A stretch of DNA of 64,000 bases, taken from Scatophagus argus. Taxonomy: Eukaryota; Chordata; Actinopteri; Scatophagidae. The position numbers and the translations under genes were made by a program. A model generated the notes under the pieces. That model was not told the DNA's origin and made no database searches. It saw only the letters and a program-made list of their open reading frames with translations. Location of the stretch: positions 11,832,519 through 11,896,518 of the forward strand of contig NC_058504.1 of assembly GCF_020382885.2 (NCBI RefSeq). The letters run 5' to 3'. Below are positions 42,916 through 54,710 of the stretch, in pieces (position 1 is the stretch's first letter; each line of letters begins with the position of its first letter).

Positions 42916-45900
42916 ATGGAGCAGTGTGAGAGCGCAGCGGCTCTGCTGGAGTCAGTCAGGGAGCAGGAGGTGCAGTTTGAACAGCTGACCCGGGCGCTGG
43001 AGGAGGAGAGGAGGAGAGTGGGCCTCCCTGCCACCAGCCCCTCGGCCCTGGGTCGCCCCCTCCCTCACACACAGGTAACACTCCCAAAGAAACCCTAACA
43101 TCCCCACCCAGAGTCTCTCATAGACATTTATGACCCTTGGATTTTCATTTATCATTCAATCCACGGATCACCATTTCCTCCACCCAGTCCTCACAGTTTT
43201 CACTATCTCATGTCCATCTATCAATCATCCGTTCCACGCCTCTGCCTCTTCTCCGCCAGCGCTCAGCAAGTTTGCGTGCGCGCTCGTTTATTCTGTATCT
43301 CCTAAGTCCATCTGTCTTTCATCCCTCATCTCAGCAATCAGTTTGTGCCTGTACATGCTTTTGACATACGTGAGATGGTCATCATTGCTGTCAGCATGCC
43401 TGCACTGTCACTCACCGGATACACGCTGACACACACACACACACACTCCTATACACTGCTCTGGAATTTCAGTTATTTTTCTCTCTGTTCCAGCATGTCG
43501 TGTTATGAAATGCGGTTGCCTGTCGTGCATGTGTCGCATAGTCCTGCATCCGGAGTGTCTCTTCTTTCTTCTTTTTTATTGTCATTTAAATCATTTAACA
43601 AGAACTAAAATTCATTACTTCTGTTGTTCCTGCTATGTATTTTTTTTATATTGTGTTTGTATTTGTATATTGAAGAACATTCGTGATATTGCAAGCACCT
43701 TGATGAACTGTGTACTGATTTAATTGATTCATTTACTTTGAACCAGTACATTTTTGGTAAAAGACACACAAAATGATTAATCAGTTATCAACATGTTTGC
43801 CAGTTTATTTTCTGTCAGTAGATGAACTGATAAATTAACAGATCTTTTCAGTTTTAAGGCCAGTTAGCACAACACCGCTGTAGCTGTCAGTTTAAGGTTA
43901 CTGTTATCGTTGACTATTGTCAGTAGTGTTGCACATAAGGGAGTAGGCCTGCATGATGTGAGGAAAGTCTGCAGCGTACAGTGTTCAGTATTGCAGTGAA
44001 GATATGAATTGAAGTATTAGTATTTACTTGTCTCGCCTTCCCTCGCTAACCTGGCAGCTGCCACCAAGTTGACAGCAGTTCATTTGAGGGTAGCGGACGG
44101 CTAACCGGTGTTTCATCTGATAGGCCAGATGGTGTGAATGCATGTAGGTAGAATGATTTTTCTTATTCATCTCCTTTCAGACAGTCTTATACAGCTTGTG
44201 TCTTGTACATGTTCATATTGCTTTGACAAATAAAATATGATTTATCTGACAGCACCATCATCTCATTGGATGAGGTCTTTACCATCCTACCAAACTTGAC
44301 TGTCACAGTGTGGGAAACTGTGCTTAAATGCTTGTAGGCCTGAAAGAGCAATTAAAGGAGAGTATCCTGTTGGTCTCAGGTAACACTTTCGGTCAGGCAA
44401 CGGCGTACTCAGGTAGACATTTGAGGCATGTTTGTACGCTGACCGATTAGAGCAGTTTTAAAATGTGTTCCTAAATATTTCCCTTCCTTTAAGGGCTTGT
44501 TGACATGTTTTATCTTTTTGAATCCTTGGATGTGACTTAGTTGATTAGTGTGTGTGGCAGCTGCAGGATGAAGACTAAGAAAACAGGAATCTGTGTTTTG
44601 GGCCTTGTGCTAACGGTATGTTAGACTAAACATACTGATCACTGTGATGTGCTTTGCCAGCTTCACAATCTGTCCATTTCTCCAAAACCGTGACAGAATT
44701 GTTGGTAAATGTATTTTTGGAACAGTAGAGGAAGTGTCCCCTTCTTGCTGTACAGGCAACAGCGCTGCCACCTTGTGGACATAATATAAAGTGCAGTATG
44801 ACCTATTACTGTTTAAAAAGTAATCGTCAGTGTTTGATATGGTTAACGACAATGTTTTCTCTTGCATTAGTGTCACAGAAATACTGAAAGTGATAGTAGT
44901 GCTGGGTGGTTGAACAGCTGCTGATAAAGATTCCCACAGTAGCCCAGTTGTTCAGTGATTCACCTCAACCCTGTTGGTGATTACAGTTATAAGATAAGAG
45001 ATAAGATAATCCTTTACTAGTCCCATAACTGGGAAATTACAGGAAATTATGAAGCCTGAAAGTGACTATTACTCAAGGTTAGGTGGAAACAGTGTGACAG
45101 TCATTGATCATGTGACAAAGAAAAGCAGGAGGAGATAGTGTCTGAGGTTGACTGTCTCGAAAAGTCCACCCTCATGTCTGGCAGTGATTCACAAGCCATA
45201 AACACACCTGAACAGTTTGGTCAGCACTGAGTGTGCTTCAGCAGCAGCATCATCCTGTTGGCTGTAAGAAAGTCAACAGCGCTGGCTGCAGGGAATTGTG
45301 CCACAAACCTCCCTTTCATGTGTTGTTCCTGTAAAATAATATATTTAAAAATTTTACACTATGTATTTCACAATTGTGTTATTCTCTGTCGGTCCAGAAC
45401 GGGCGTTTAGGGGATGCGGACATAGAACGACTGAAACTGGCTGACTCGTACATAAACGGCACACAAGTATGTGATTTTAAAAAAGCATTTTTCATTATGC
45501 AGTTAAGTGTCAGTGCTCAATGATTTAAATATATGATTATGTGCTGTGTCTTCTCTGCTACAGTACAGAATGGTGGACCCTGCACACGGCGCTCTCGATG
45601 AGAGCTACACACCGGAGGATGACTCCCAGGAAGTACACTCGGTCTTTTCAGACGAGGGAACAACACGTCGGCCAGACAATGGGGTAAAAGACTTGGCACA
45701 TGCACCGTGATACACTCAGATATTTAAAAAGACCTGCAAAAGCTTGTGCAAAAATGAAATAGATTGCGATGTTTTAATTGTTTTTGTTGAAATCATTAAA
45801 TTTAATGGTATGGAAGCATACATTTAGCCACGAGTCCAAGAATGTTACACCATTTGATTATCCTTTGATTATTTAATACATCATCTGTATCTCCATGTCC

Positions 45901-48900
45901 CCCCCCCCTCTCTCTCAGATGAAGAAACCAATCTCGCGCACAGTCCTGCCCTCTGACACGATGTCCATTGACGGGGGCTTGTCAGTGCCTGGCATGGGCG
46001 GCTACAGTGCCACACTGGACCGTCCTTACAGGCAGCCTGTAGACTATCCCACAGCCACAGTGCCCAGAAACTACCACTATGGCCCTGTTGGGAGTTACGA
46101 TGACTACCGGGGAGGCCCACCATCAGAGGCATACACCAGCCTGAGCAGGGGCTCGCACATGGACGACCGCTACAGGTACGAGACCCCCGCGATGTGCATG
46201 CATCATCATTTTGGTCTTAGTAATTCATATCACATCACTGTGTCATTCCCTTCATTTTCAAGGCCTGTTGATGGATACAGAACCCTGGACTCCGGGTACC
46301 GAGCCCCAAGTCGCCAGCAGCTCGACCCTTATGCAGCACAGCCCCAGGTGAGCCGCGGGATGAGGGCTCTTGGCTCAGCGCTGGAGATGCGGTATGGACA
46401 AGGTCACTACGGCCTGGAGGATGACCAGCGTAGTGTAGGATACGATGACTATGGCATGGGCCCCCCACCCATGCATCCAGGGGGTTACGGCACCATGCCA
46501 CGCCTTGGGCCCGGCTCCGGCGGCATGGACAGACGAAGACTCAGGTAAAACACAAAGGCACTGGGTGGGCCTTATATCTTTTTTTTTTCTTTTTTTTGGT
46601 CAGACCCACAGGTGTGTGTCACATACCTGACAGGTGTTCTCTCTCTGCAATGTACAGGAGCTGTGAGGATACTTTGGACAGTGACATGGGAGGAGTTGAC
46701 CCTTATGCTTGGGGAGTTCCAATGACAATGGAGAGAGGGAGCATGGCTTCACTGGACAGCACACTGAGAAAGGGTCCTCCAACAACATGGAGGCAGCCAG
46801 AGCTGCCAGAGGTCATCGCCATGTTGAACTACCGCCTCGACCCTGTCAAGACCAACGCTGCCGCCTTCCTCCAGCATCTCACATTCAAAAATGATAAGGT
46901 GAAACAATGGTTATACTGAAATGCAGAATAACAATAATTCAATAATATTTTTGTATTGTGGGTGTTCGGTCAGTTTTTAATATGAGCTTGATAATTTTGC
47001 GTTTGTCCAGGTTAAGTCAGAGGTGCGTCGCTTGAAGGGCATCCCGTCCTTGGTGTGCCTGCTGGACCACCCCAGCAAGGAGGTGCACCACTCGGCCTGT
47101 GGAGCTCTAAAGAACATTTCATTTGGACGAGATCAAGACAACAAAATCGCCATTAAGAACTGTGACGGAGTGCCCGCGTTGGTCAGGTTACTGAGAAAAA
47201 CTCACGACCAGGACCTCACTGACACCATCACAGGTATCAGCACCATATGATGCTTATAAAGATCTTTTGTGTGTTTTGTTCTTTTAAGATGGATGAGGCA
47301 CCAGTGAATGAAACAATGGTAACGGCATTAATTCTATCATCACAGGCACCTTGTGGAACCTCTCGTCCCACGACTCGGTAAAGATGGAGATCGTGGACCA
47401 CGCCCTGCATGCCCTAGCTGACGAGGTGATCGTTCCTCACTCCGGCTGGGAGCGAGGGAGCTGCGTAGCAGAGGACGGCTGCAAACCACGCCATCTGGAG
47501 TGGGAGACCGCCTTGACCAACACTGCTGGCTGCCTTAGGTATGTAAGGGATCAATGGATGGAAACCAGAGAGAAGTCCAAGAATGAGAAGGAGAGAATTA
47601 TTTGGGGGAAGAAAACATGGCATTATGTGCTCAGCTTCTCCCTCTTTCCAACAGGAATGTGAGTTCAGAGCGCAGCGAGGCCCGGCGAAAGTTGAGGGAG
47701 TGCACAGGACTGGTGGATTCACTCATGTACATTGTCCAAACACAGATCTACCGCAAAGATGTGGATAATAAGGTACCTGTTAACTTGAGACGGATAACCG
47801 ATTTTTATCTTTGTCTCAATTCAAATCTCATGAAACCAGTATGCCTTTTGTACTCCTCCTCCATCTTTCTCTTCTCTTCCTGCAGTTGACGGAGAACTGC
47901 GTCTGCCTCTTGAGGAATCTGTCCTATCAGGTTCATCGTGAAGTCCCCGGCAGCGAGCGCTACGCAGAGACCGCCCCCGTCAACCAGGGGCCAGCGCCTG
48001 CTAACAAAGGTGGCTGCTTTGGCTCTCGAAAGGGCAAAGGTCAGTGTCAGCTGTCAAAGCTTGGAGTTGCACTGTGTCTTGAGAGATTTGCTGTTGAAAG
48101 ATGGGCAGCTGCTGGTGGGTTTGAGCTTGTTGGTGGCAGAAGCACCTGTCGCTGTTTTTCACACTCTACCACTGTTTCCTCTCCTTCTACTCTTCTCTCT
48201 CCTTCCTCGTACTCCCTCCCCCATCTTTCTTCCCGCCCTCCTTCACTTGCTCGTTTCTCTCTGCTCTGTTTAGATGAGTGGTTTTCCAAAGGTAAGATTC
48301 TCCACTTGGTGTTCTCATGAACTTTTGAAAACATTGACCGCTCTTTTATTGCTCCTGTTGCTGACCTTGAATAATACTTCACTGGAGACGTAACACTGTT
48401 GAATTCACATCCAGTTCATGAGCATGATGTCACGCCAACATCACTGCATGTTCACGGCGCTCGTTCCACTGGTTGCATGGTCACATTTCATATAACAATG
48501 TAGAACCTGAATTCCAAAAAGGTTGGGATGCTGTTGTAAAGGGTAAGTGAAACAGAATGAGATGATTTGCAGATCCTATTTGACATTTACTCAATTCACT
48601 TAATAGAAGTTTTACCTCATCCGCTTCATTGTATTTTGTAAATGCTTATTCTGACTTTGATCCCTGCATCATGTTTCAAACAAGTTGAGACAGTGGCAAC
48701 AAAACACAGGAAAAGTAGTGAAATATTCCACAGGTAAACAGGTTCATTTGTAACAGGTGATAGTATCATTATTTGGCATGAAAGGGACATCCTAGCAAGG
48801 CTCAGCACATGGAGCGAGATTCACCACTTTGCAAACCGCTGTGTGGGCAAATAGTCAGTTTAATAACAACTGTTTTCAATGCATAGTTGAAGGATTTTCT

Positions 48901-51564
48901 GGATTTCACCATCTACAATCCATATTATCATCAAATGGTTGAGAGAATCCAGAGGAATCGTTGCACATAAGGGACAAGGCCAAAAAACACACACTCTTTA
49001 CCATCATTGGTAAAGATAAAGACATCTAGAAATGGAAGATTGTGAGACTCTACCATGCAAAGCAAAAGCCATCAATCAACAAAGTCTGGAAAGACCGCCG
49101 ACTTCTCTGGCCCTGAGATCATCTGAGATGGACTGAAGTAGAAAAGTGCGCTGTGGTCTGATGAGTCCACATATCAAATATGTTCCTTTAATTGTACATG
49201 GGCCGCAAGGGATTTGTTTTACACAGCCCCCCAACTTTATTGGAATCAGGGTTAAACCAAAGAGGACTGAGGACAACCAACTGCTCATCTCAACAAACTT
49301 CACCTTGTGTGTGTTGCTTCTTCATCCTAATATTTCACGTTCTCGCTTTTTATTTGAATTTTGATACAGGAAAGAAGGATGTGGACGATGGGAGTGGAGA
49401 TCAGGTTGACATTCCAAAGAGGACAACACCTGCCCAAGGTAAGCATGTCCCTTTTCCATTCAAACTGTCTATAATTATCTACTGGCTATTCATTGGATTC
49501 TAAAGCAGGTTTTTAATGCATTTATGCTTTAAACTAATCTCCAAATGATGCTGCAACATGTTTTTTAATAGACTAATGACTAAGGCTCAATTTGAAAATT
49601 TTCACAAAACCAAGCCTTCCTGGGAGAAGTAACTTTAGGCTTTATCTGTTTCCAGCGCAAATGTAGAAGTTTGTCAAACTAACCTTCCTCTCTTTGGGTC
49701 AACTTAAGGTTACGAGCTCTTGTTCCAACCAGAGGTGGTTCGTGTTTACACATCGCTGCTCAAAGAGAGCAAGAACCCGTCGGTGCTGGAGGCTGCTGCC
49801 GGCGCCATCCAGAACCTGTGTGCTGGCCGATGGACTGTCAGTACCTTCATGAAACTATTAGTAACGTGTCTCAGTGGTGAACCAGACCTGTTGTCAATGT
49901 GATATTCTCTGCTCCCTCTCTATCTGCTCGTTCTTTAGTATGGTCGGTACATCCGGGCCACCGTGCGTCTGGAGAAGGGTCTTCCCATGATGGCAGAGCT
50001 GCTGGCTCATGGCAATGACCGTGTGGTTCGGGCAATGTCCGGAGCCTTGAGAAACCTCGCCATCGACAACCGTAACTGCGAACTTCTAGGTGTGGATGTT
50101 CGATCCAAAATGAGCTGAAAAATACTCAGTTAATCTTACAGAATGTAACTTCTCATTAGCTGCCTGTTGTTCAAATGAAAGCTAAATACAACATTTGATG
50201 CTCTTTGGCAAATGTGTGCAACTTTTTTGGGCTCTTTGTTTTGGATGTTAGCGTTTGTATCACGACTGAACCACACTTTGTTTCTCCTGCAGGTTTGCAT
50301 GCGATGCCTCACCTTGTGGCTAACCTGCCGGCAGGTCACAGTCAGTCTGGGCGCGCTCTGTCAGAGGAGACCGTGGTGTCCGTACTAAGCACACTCGCTG
50401 AGGTGCTAGGCAACAGTCTGGAGGCGGCAAAGACCCTCCGAGCCACGCAGGGCATTGAGAGGCTGGTGCTCATCAACAAGGACGGGTAAGTGTCTTCTAC
50501 AAAGTGAGCTAAGGATTTATAAGTAATAAATGGTATGAGTGCAGCTTTTTGCAAACCAGCTTAAGCGTGGCTTATAGAAGAGACAGATAATTTTTTATGC
50601 CATTAAGGCAGATGAAAGGCATGTTTTTGCACAGTTTATGATAAATACATTTGCACTTTTTGTCAGCACCATCCTTGCAAACAAACGCACGAGGAATCCT
50701 AAACATAATATATAACACTAAAACACACTAGTGGTAAATGTGTGAGCGTATCTGTGTGTTCATGTGCATATTCTACAGCAAACGCTCAGATCGAGAGGTG
50801 CGGGGAGCCGGCCAGGTGCTGCAGCTCGTCTGGGCCCACAAGGAGTTGCGCCGACCTCTCGAAAAAGACGGCTGGAAGAAGACAGACTTCATGGTCAACC
50901 TCAACCCCAACACGAGCACCACCAACGGGCCGAGCACCCGTGCCAATGGCACCTATGAAGACAGCACCACACCACTGCTAGACAGAGGTCGGCGTAAAAG
51001 AAATGATTTAGATTTGTGTGCATATGTGAAACTCATGTGTTGATTGTTTTTAATTTGGCACTCTGTTCGTCCTCATCTTAGGAGAGAAGAGGGACATGAT
51101 TCCACTAAATGACCTTGGCCCTGGTTAGTAAATTTAGCTTGACTGCTCATCAAGACCAAGTTATAGAAAATGTGATTTTTCAAGATGAGATGTTGTATGA
51201 CTCCTCACCCATCCCCCATTCTTGCCATGTTATTTCCACAGAGGCGTACTCTACACTGGACCAGAGGGAGAGGAGACACACTCTGGATGAAACCACAGAC
51301 ACTTTACCGGTACTTTGAATCAGTGTCACACATCCTCACTTTAACTACACTAACCCATAATCTCCTGCACCACTGTGAATATTTCCTGACTTCAACCTTT
51401 TGCAGCCTTTAAAACATGGCTATTACTGACATCTTTTTTATTTTTTTCCTCACACTCACCACCTGTCCCTTTTTTTTCTCTTTCTTTCTCTGGTTGTCTC
51501 TCAGCGAGGGCTGTATGGGGGCAGAAAAGGCTCTTTGCCCGTGTTGGACTCCTACGATGGTTAG
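42916..51564 (+). CDS. ctnnd1: ctnnd1, p120-catenin (delta-1 catenin)
   Basis: Coding exons: 42916-43074, 45398-45466, 45564-45683, 45919-46175, 46263-46544, 46658-46898, 47011-47233, 47346-47538, 47655-47772, 47886-48039, 48274-48291, 49370-49438, 49709-49836, 49939-50089, 50293-50485, 50779-50987, 51082-51123, 51242-51309, 51505-51564. They sum to 2754 nt, 917 residues (human 968); every junction keeps frame. The start is the first ATG of its exon. Residues 8-40 form the coiled coil ([20 protein letters not shown]). Residues 50-340 are the tyrosine- and glycine-rich regulatory region. Armadillo repeats span about 342-829 ([65 protein letters not shown]). The protein binds the cadherin juxtamembrane tail, stabilises adherens junctions and tunes Rho GTPases. 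ARVCF and CTNND2 are the alternatives, but synteny with btbd18 and smtnl1 and the DEWFS microexon favour ctnnd1. Confidence 0.93.
44763..44778 (-). promoter_or_regulatory. CTCF-like motif in a ctnnd1 intron
   Basis: The minus strand reads CCACAAGGTGGCAGCG, matching the CTCF core. Confidence 0.4.
44995..45050 (+). repeat. 3' end of a teleost interspersed repeat
   Basis: GATAAGATAATCCTTTACTA followed by GTCCCATAACTGGGAAATTA resembles the conserved tail (GATA run, TCCTTTATTAGTCCCA, GGGGAAATT) found on many dispersed fish retroelements. Short solo fragment in ctnnd1's 43075-45397 intron. Confidence 0.55.
48274..48291 (+). other. ctnnd1: ctnnd1 18-nt microexon (alternative exon C equivalent)
   Basis: Flanked by CTGTTTAG and GTAAGA, this 18-nt exon encodes DEWFSK (phase 1 in, phase 1 out), so it can be skipped without a frame change. 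It sits between RKGK and GKKDVDD, a basic run in the loop of the middle armadillo repeats. In mammalian p120 the six-residue exon C (DEWFSR) interrupts the same basic nuclear-localisation stretch. Skipping would restore a continuous basic run. Confidence 0.85.
48501..49254 (+). mobile_element. Internally deleted Tc1/mariner-like transposon relic
   Basis: The left end (ACCTGAATTCCAAAAAGGTT at 48505) and right end (CCAACTTTATTGGAATCAGG at 49231) are imperfect terminal inverted repeats. Between them are recognisable pieces of a transposase gene of a widespread teleost Tc1-type family: the helix-turn-helix region near 48815-48960 (TTCACCACTTTGCAAACCG, CCATCTACAATCCATATTAT) and a piece near 49050-49170 (TCTACCATGCAAAGCAAAAG, CATCTGAGATGGACTGAAG). 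The remainder is deleted and the frame is broken. It lies in the intron between the microexon and the exon at 49370. Confidence 0.85.
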
Positions 51565-52159
51565 CCCCACCCCCCCTCCCCTCTACCCTCCCTCTGCATG
51601 TAACCGCATGGTATGTCCGACTGACCTCTCGTCCTGCATGGACTATGAGCTCCTTTGTCTCTTGTAACTTCAAACCCTCAGTGAAACCTGTTCTCTGTCT
51701 CTGATGGTGTACTGAAACGCTGGTTGAGTTGTACTGTACGGATTGAAACTATATGATGCCGTCATGTGATGCGTACATGCTGGTATAGTATGCTGCAAGG
51801 TGCTCCTTGTGCGTCGTGTTCCACACATTCTGTCGGTGTAGGGATGAACCCAAGTCTGATAATTTAGGATTTAAAATCTCAGCATAATAACTATTGTTTG
51901 TGCTGTAGTGTTGTCATTATATCTGCACTGTGAATAATTTTGACAAAAAAATACAACTTTTCCAACACCAAAGATTCGAAAAGCTTTGTAACTTTTACAA
52001 AAGAGGTTTTGGGGTTACATTTGTTGAGATCTTTTTACTTCCAAAATAGTTTTGCACATCTTGGAGCAGCAGCTACTTAAATGGACTGTTTTTTGAGACG
52101 TGAGTCCTCTGCTCAGGCTCCTTCGTTGCTTGTTGCCAGTGGACTGTGATTTGTGCTTC

Positions 52160-52174
52160 AGTGCCCTCTTGTGG
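52160..52174 (-). promoter_or_regulatory. CTCF-like motif
   Basis: The minus strand reads CCACAAGAGGGCACT, matching the CTCF core. Confidence 0.4.
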
Positions 52175-52205
52175 CAATGCAGGGTATTACAACAACATGT
52201 GCACA

Positions 52206-52264
52206 CAGAATCAGAATCAGCTTTATTTGCCAAGTACATGTGACCATAGAAGGAATTTGACTCC
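52206..52264 (+). repeat. Teleost interspersed repeat fragment (AATCAGCTTTATTTGCCAAG)
   Basis: AGAATCAGAATCAGCTTTAT followed by TTGCCAAGTACATGTGACC and GGAATTTGACTCC is a very common fish repeat motif. Solo fragment downstream of the ctnnd1 51505-51564 exon. Confidence 0.65.
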
Positions 52265-53071
52265 AGATTTTTCTTTCTCCTGTGCACCATAGAAAAATAC
52301 AAAATAAAAAAATATAATAATAATGCACTGGAATGGAGGGTTTTGGGTTTTTTTTTGGTTTGAGATTTAGTATTAAACAAGAAAATAAAATTAGATGAAT
52401 GATTAGTTGAGATTGTGGAGGAGTAATGAACCAAACTGCATGTATTTAAAAGTCATTTACTCTGATATAATAACCTGTTATTTATTACATCAGTCTTGTT
52501 GTTTCTTTATATCAATCCCTGATGTTATTATGTTTTACCAGCAGCCATGAACAGATCATTCTACACATAAAAGCTTTATGAACAAGAGGGAGAGAGTTGA
52601 TTTCAGGATTTAATACAGTTAAATCAAACTAAACTCATTTAAGCTTTATATTGGTATTAAAGTTTTAGAGAACATCTGGTTATTATGACAGCACTACTGT
52701 GTGGCGTGCCATACTTATACCACATAACGAGTCCTTGTGTTACCTCTTTGTTTACTGTGAAAATTACCCACATTTTGTTTTCTGTGCGTTTGTGCTCTGA
52801 TTGGGTTTTAACCTGCATATTTTGCTCCGTTCCTCCAGAAAAACTGATAGTGTGCATCACCCAGACTGGGCCGTCCCTGCCCTACCACTGCTACTGAGGA
52901 GAGAAGATCCAGATGCACAGACTCTCTCCCCCTCTTGTCTCCCCCCCCCTCCTCCTCCTCCTCCTCCCTTACTCTCTTTCTCTCTCTATCACCACACTGA
53001 TGGGATTAGAAGATGAGGGTTGGCATCCAAAGAAAGTGGTTGTGTGTGGCTGCAGGCAAAACGTGTCGTGC

Positions 53072-53072
53072 A

Positions 53073-53101
<29 letters not shown>
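53072..53101. repeat. (CA)n microsatellite in the ctnnd1 3'UTR
   Basis: Fifteen CA units. Confidence 0.95.
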
Positions 53102-53104
<3 letters not shown>

Positions 53105-54686
53105 TGATACATACACACCTTTGAATTCTTTCAAAATTGTAGCAACAGAAATATATATTCCTTTTTTTTAAAAAAATTATAATTCTTCTGTAAAGGCAAT
53201 CACCTTTTTTGACAATCATTTTAATTCTGCTGTTTTCATCCTGCATGTTTTTTTTTTTTTTTCTCTCTCGCAGTAGTCAGCATTTTGGTAAACTTTGTCA
53301 TGGTCAACATGATGCTGCCAACACCCGCATCCTGATGACGAATTTGTACGTAGACTTCTATTCTGTGTAGGAAATATACTGTATATAAAAAGAAAAATGG
53401 GATGACTGCATTAGTTTTGGCTCATTAATTTAAATTGTCCCTTCACTGGGACCGTTGGGAGGTTGGGACGAGCCGGCAGACGGACGGCCGCCCTGTAGAT
53501 TGAGAATGTTGTTTATATAGGAGTTATTTTCCTGTCTAGAGTTATTTTCTCTCGGTTGGGACGAGCACAAGCGTAGACATGAAAGGGCAGGGTGTGTGTA
53601 TATTTGTCATACAGCGAACGTGTGCGTGCGTGTGTGTAAAATGAATTATGGACCTTGTAGTGTGCGAGCGTGTGTGTGAGCATGGACCAGACCCATAAGA
53701 CCACATGTTGATTATTTCATCCGTTCCTGTTGTCTGTTTTTATCATGTGCTTCTACTCCTGTGACTGTAAACGTTGTTTTTTCTGTTGTTATTTTAGTTT
53801 TTATGGACCAACTGCCTCTTTATGTTCTTGATACCTTAATTTCCAACTTTTTTTTTTTATTTGTTTGTTTTTTTTGCCCAAAGGTAAAAAGAATAACATT
53901 TTGAGCTGTTGCATTTTGACTTTTCTGTCTGGATTTAGCCAGTGCGACACATCAAACCTGGTACTCAAATGTGAAGCTGGGAACATAACACTACTAACCC
54001 ACTAAAACTTGCTGCTTCAGAAAACATTCCTGCTTGTACTGTAACTGATTCCCACTAAAGGCAGAACCTTCAACTAACACTTCAGGAAGATCTTTGGAAT
54101 AATTATTTCTACTTTAAATCTGAATTTTCTGAAAAAAATCACTACTTGCTCTTTTGGTTGTTTGCGTTGGCATTCATTGTGTGCCATTTTACGAAAAGAA
54201 AAATAAAAACACGTACGAGTCTTCTTCGCTCAGAGGAGGCTCAAGTGATTTGGGAAAAGACTGACGTTTAATTTAATTTTAGAGGTGGATTAAAAGCACA
54301 TTTATTTTATTTTTTTTTTTTCTGGTCTGTGATCCATTTGTTTTTACCTTGTTTTTATTTGTTGCTCTTTTTCACTTTGTGTCTGGTTTGTTGCTGTTTT
54401 TATTTTTGGGGGGAGGTTTGTATGTGCGGGAGTGGCGGGTGAGAGCATTATGCAATTTGTTTTATCTTTTTAGTTCCCAGTTTATCGCCGAGTTGTTTTT
54501 AAGGCAAAAGAGACCTATCATTGTTTCTGTTTTTACTCTCCACACACAATATATTTGTAATATTGCCTATCCATGTAAAATTATGATGTACCATTCATTA
54601 CCTGCCTTGCCTCTGAGAAGTTGCTTTTTTTCAGTAAAGTATGTAACTGGTAATGCTGTTGTTTTTGTTTTGTTTTTTTATATATA

Positions 54687-54692
54687 AATAAA
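54687..54692 (+). terminator. Polyadenylation signal, ctnnd1
   Basis: AATAAA in a TA-rich context followed by GATCTTTTCTTAG; the first strong signal at the end of the 3'UTR. Confidence 0.6.
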
Positions 54693-54710
54693 GATCTTTT
54701 CTTAGACAGG

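Larger units (their letters stand above)
51560..52897 (+). other. ctnnd1: Alternative last intron and exon of ctnnd1 (second C-terminus)
   Basis: If the exon starting at 51505 is spliced at 51559 (GATG then GTTAGC) to an acceptor at 52838 (GTTCCTCCAG), the frame continues as EKLIVCITQTGPSLPYHCY and stops at 52895-52897, giving about 935 residues. Unspliced, the frame stops at once (TAG 51562-51564) after DSYDG. The donor is weak. Phase fits, so both forms are possible. Confidence 0.45.
52898..54710 (+). other. ctnnd1 3'UTR
   Basis: AT-rich, with a CA microsatellite at 53072-53101, several long T runs, an early polyadenylation signal near 54200 (AAAATAAAAA) and a stronger AATAAA at 54687-54692. 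Mammalian CTNND1 also has a long 3'UTR. Confidence 0.6.

Noticed and set aside
45881-46501. Minus-strand frames opposite ctnnd1 exons
   Set aside because: Shadows of GC-rich ctnnd1 exons.
52801-53016. Proline-rich alternative frame across the last ctnnd1 exon
   Set aside because: Its phase does not join the preceding exon ending at 51559; the polyproline comes from a CCT run in the 3'UTR.
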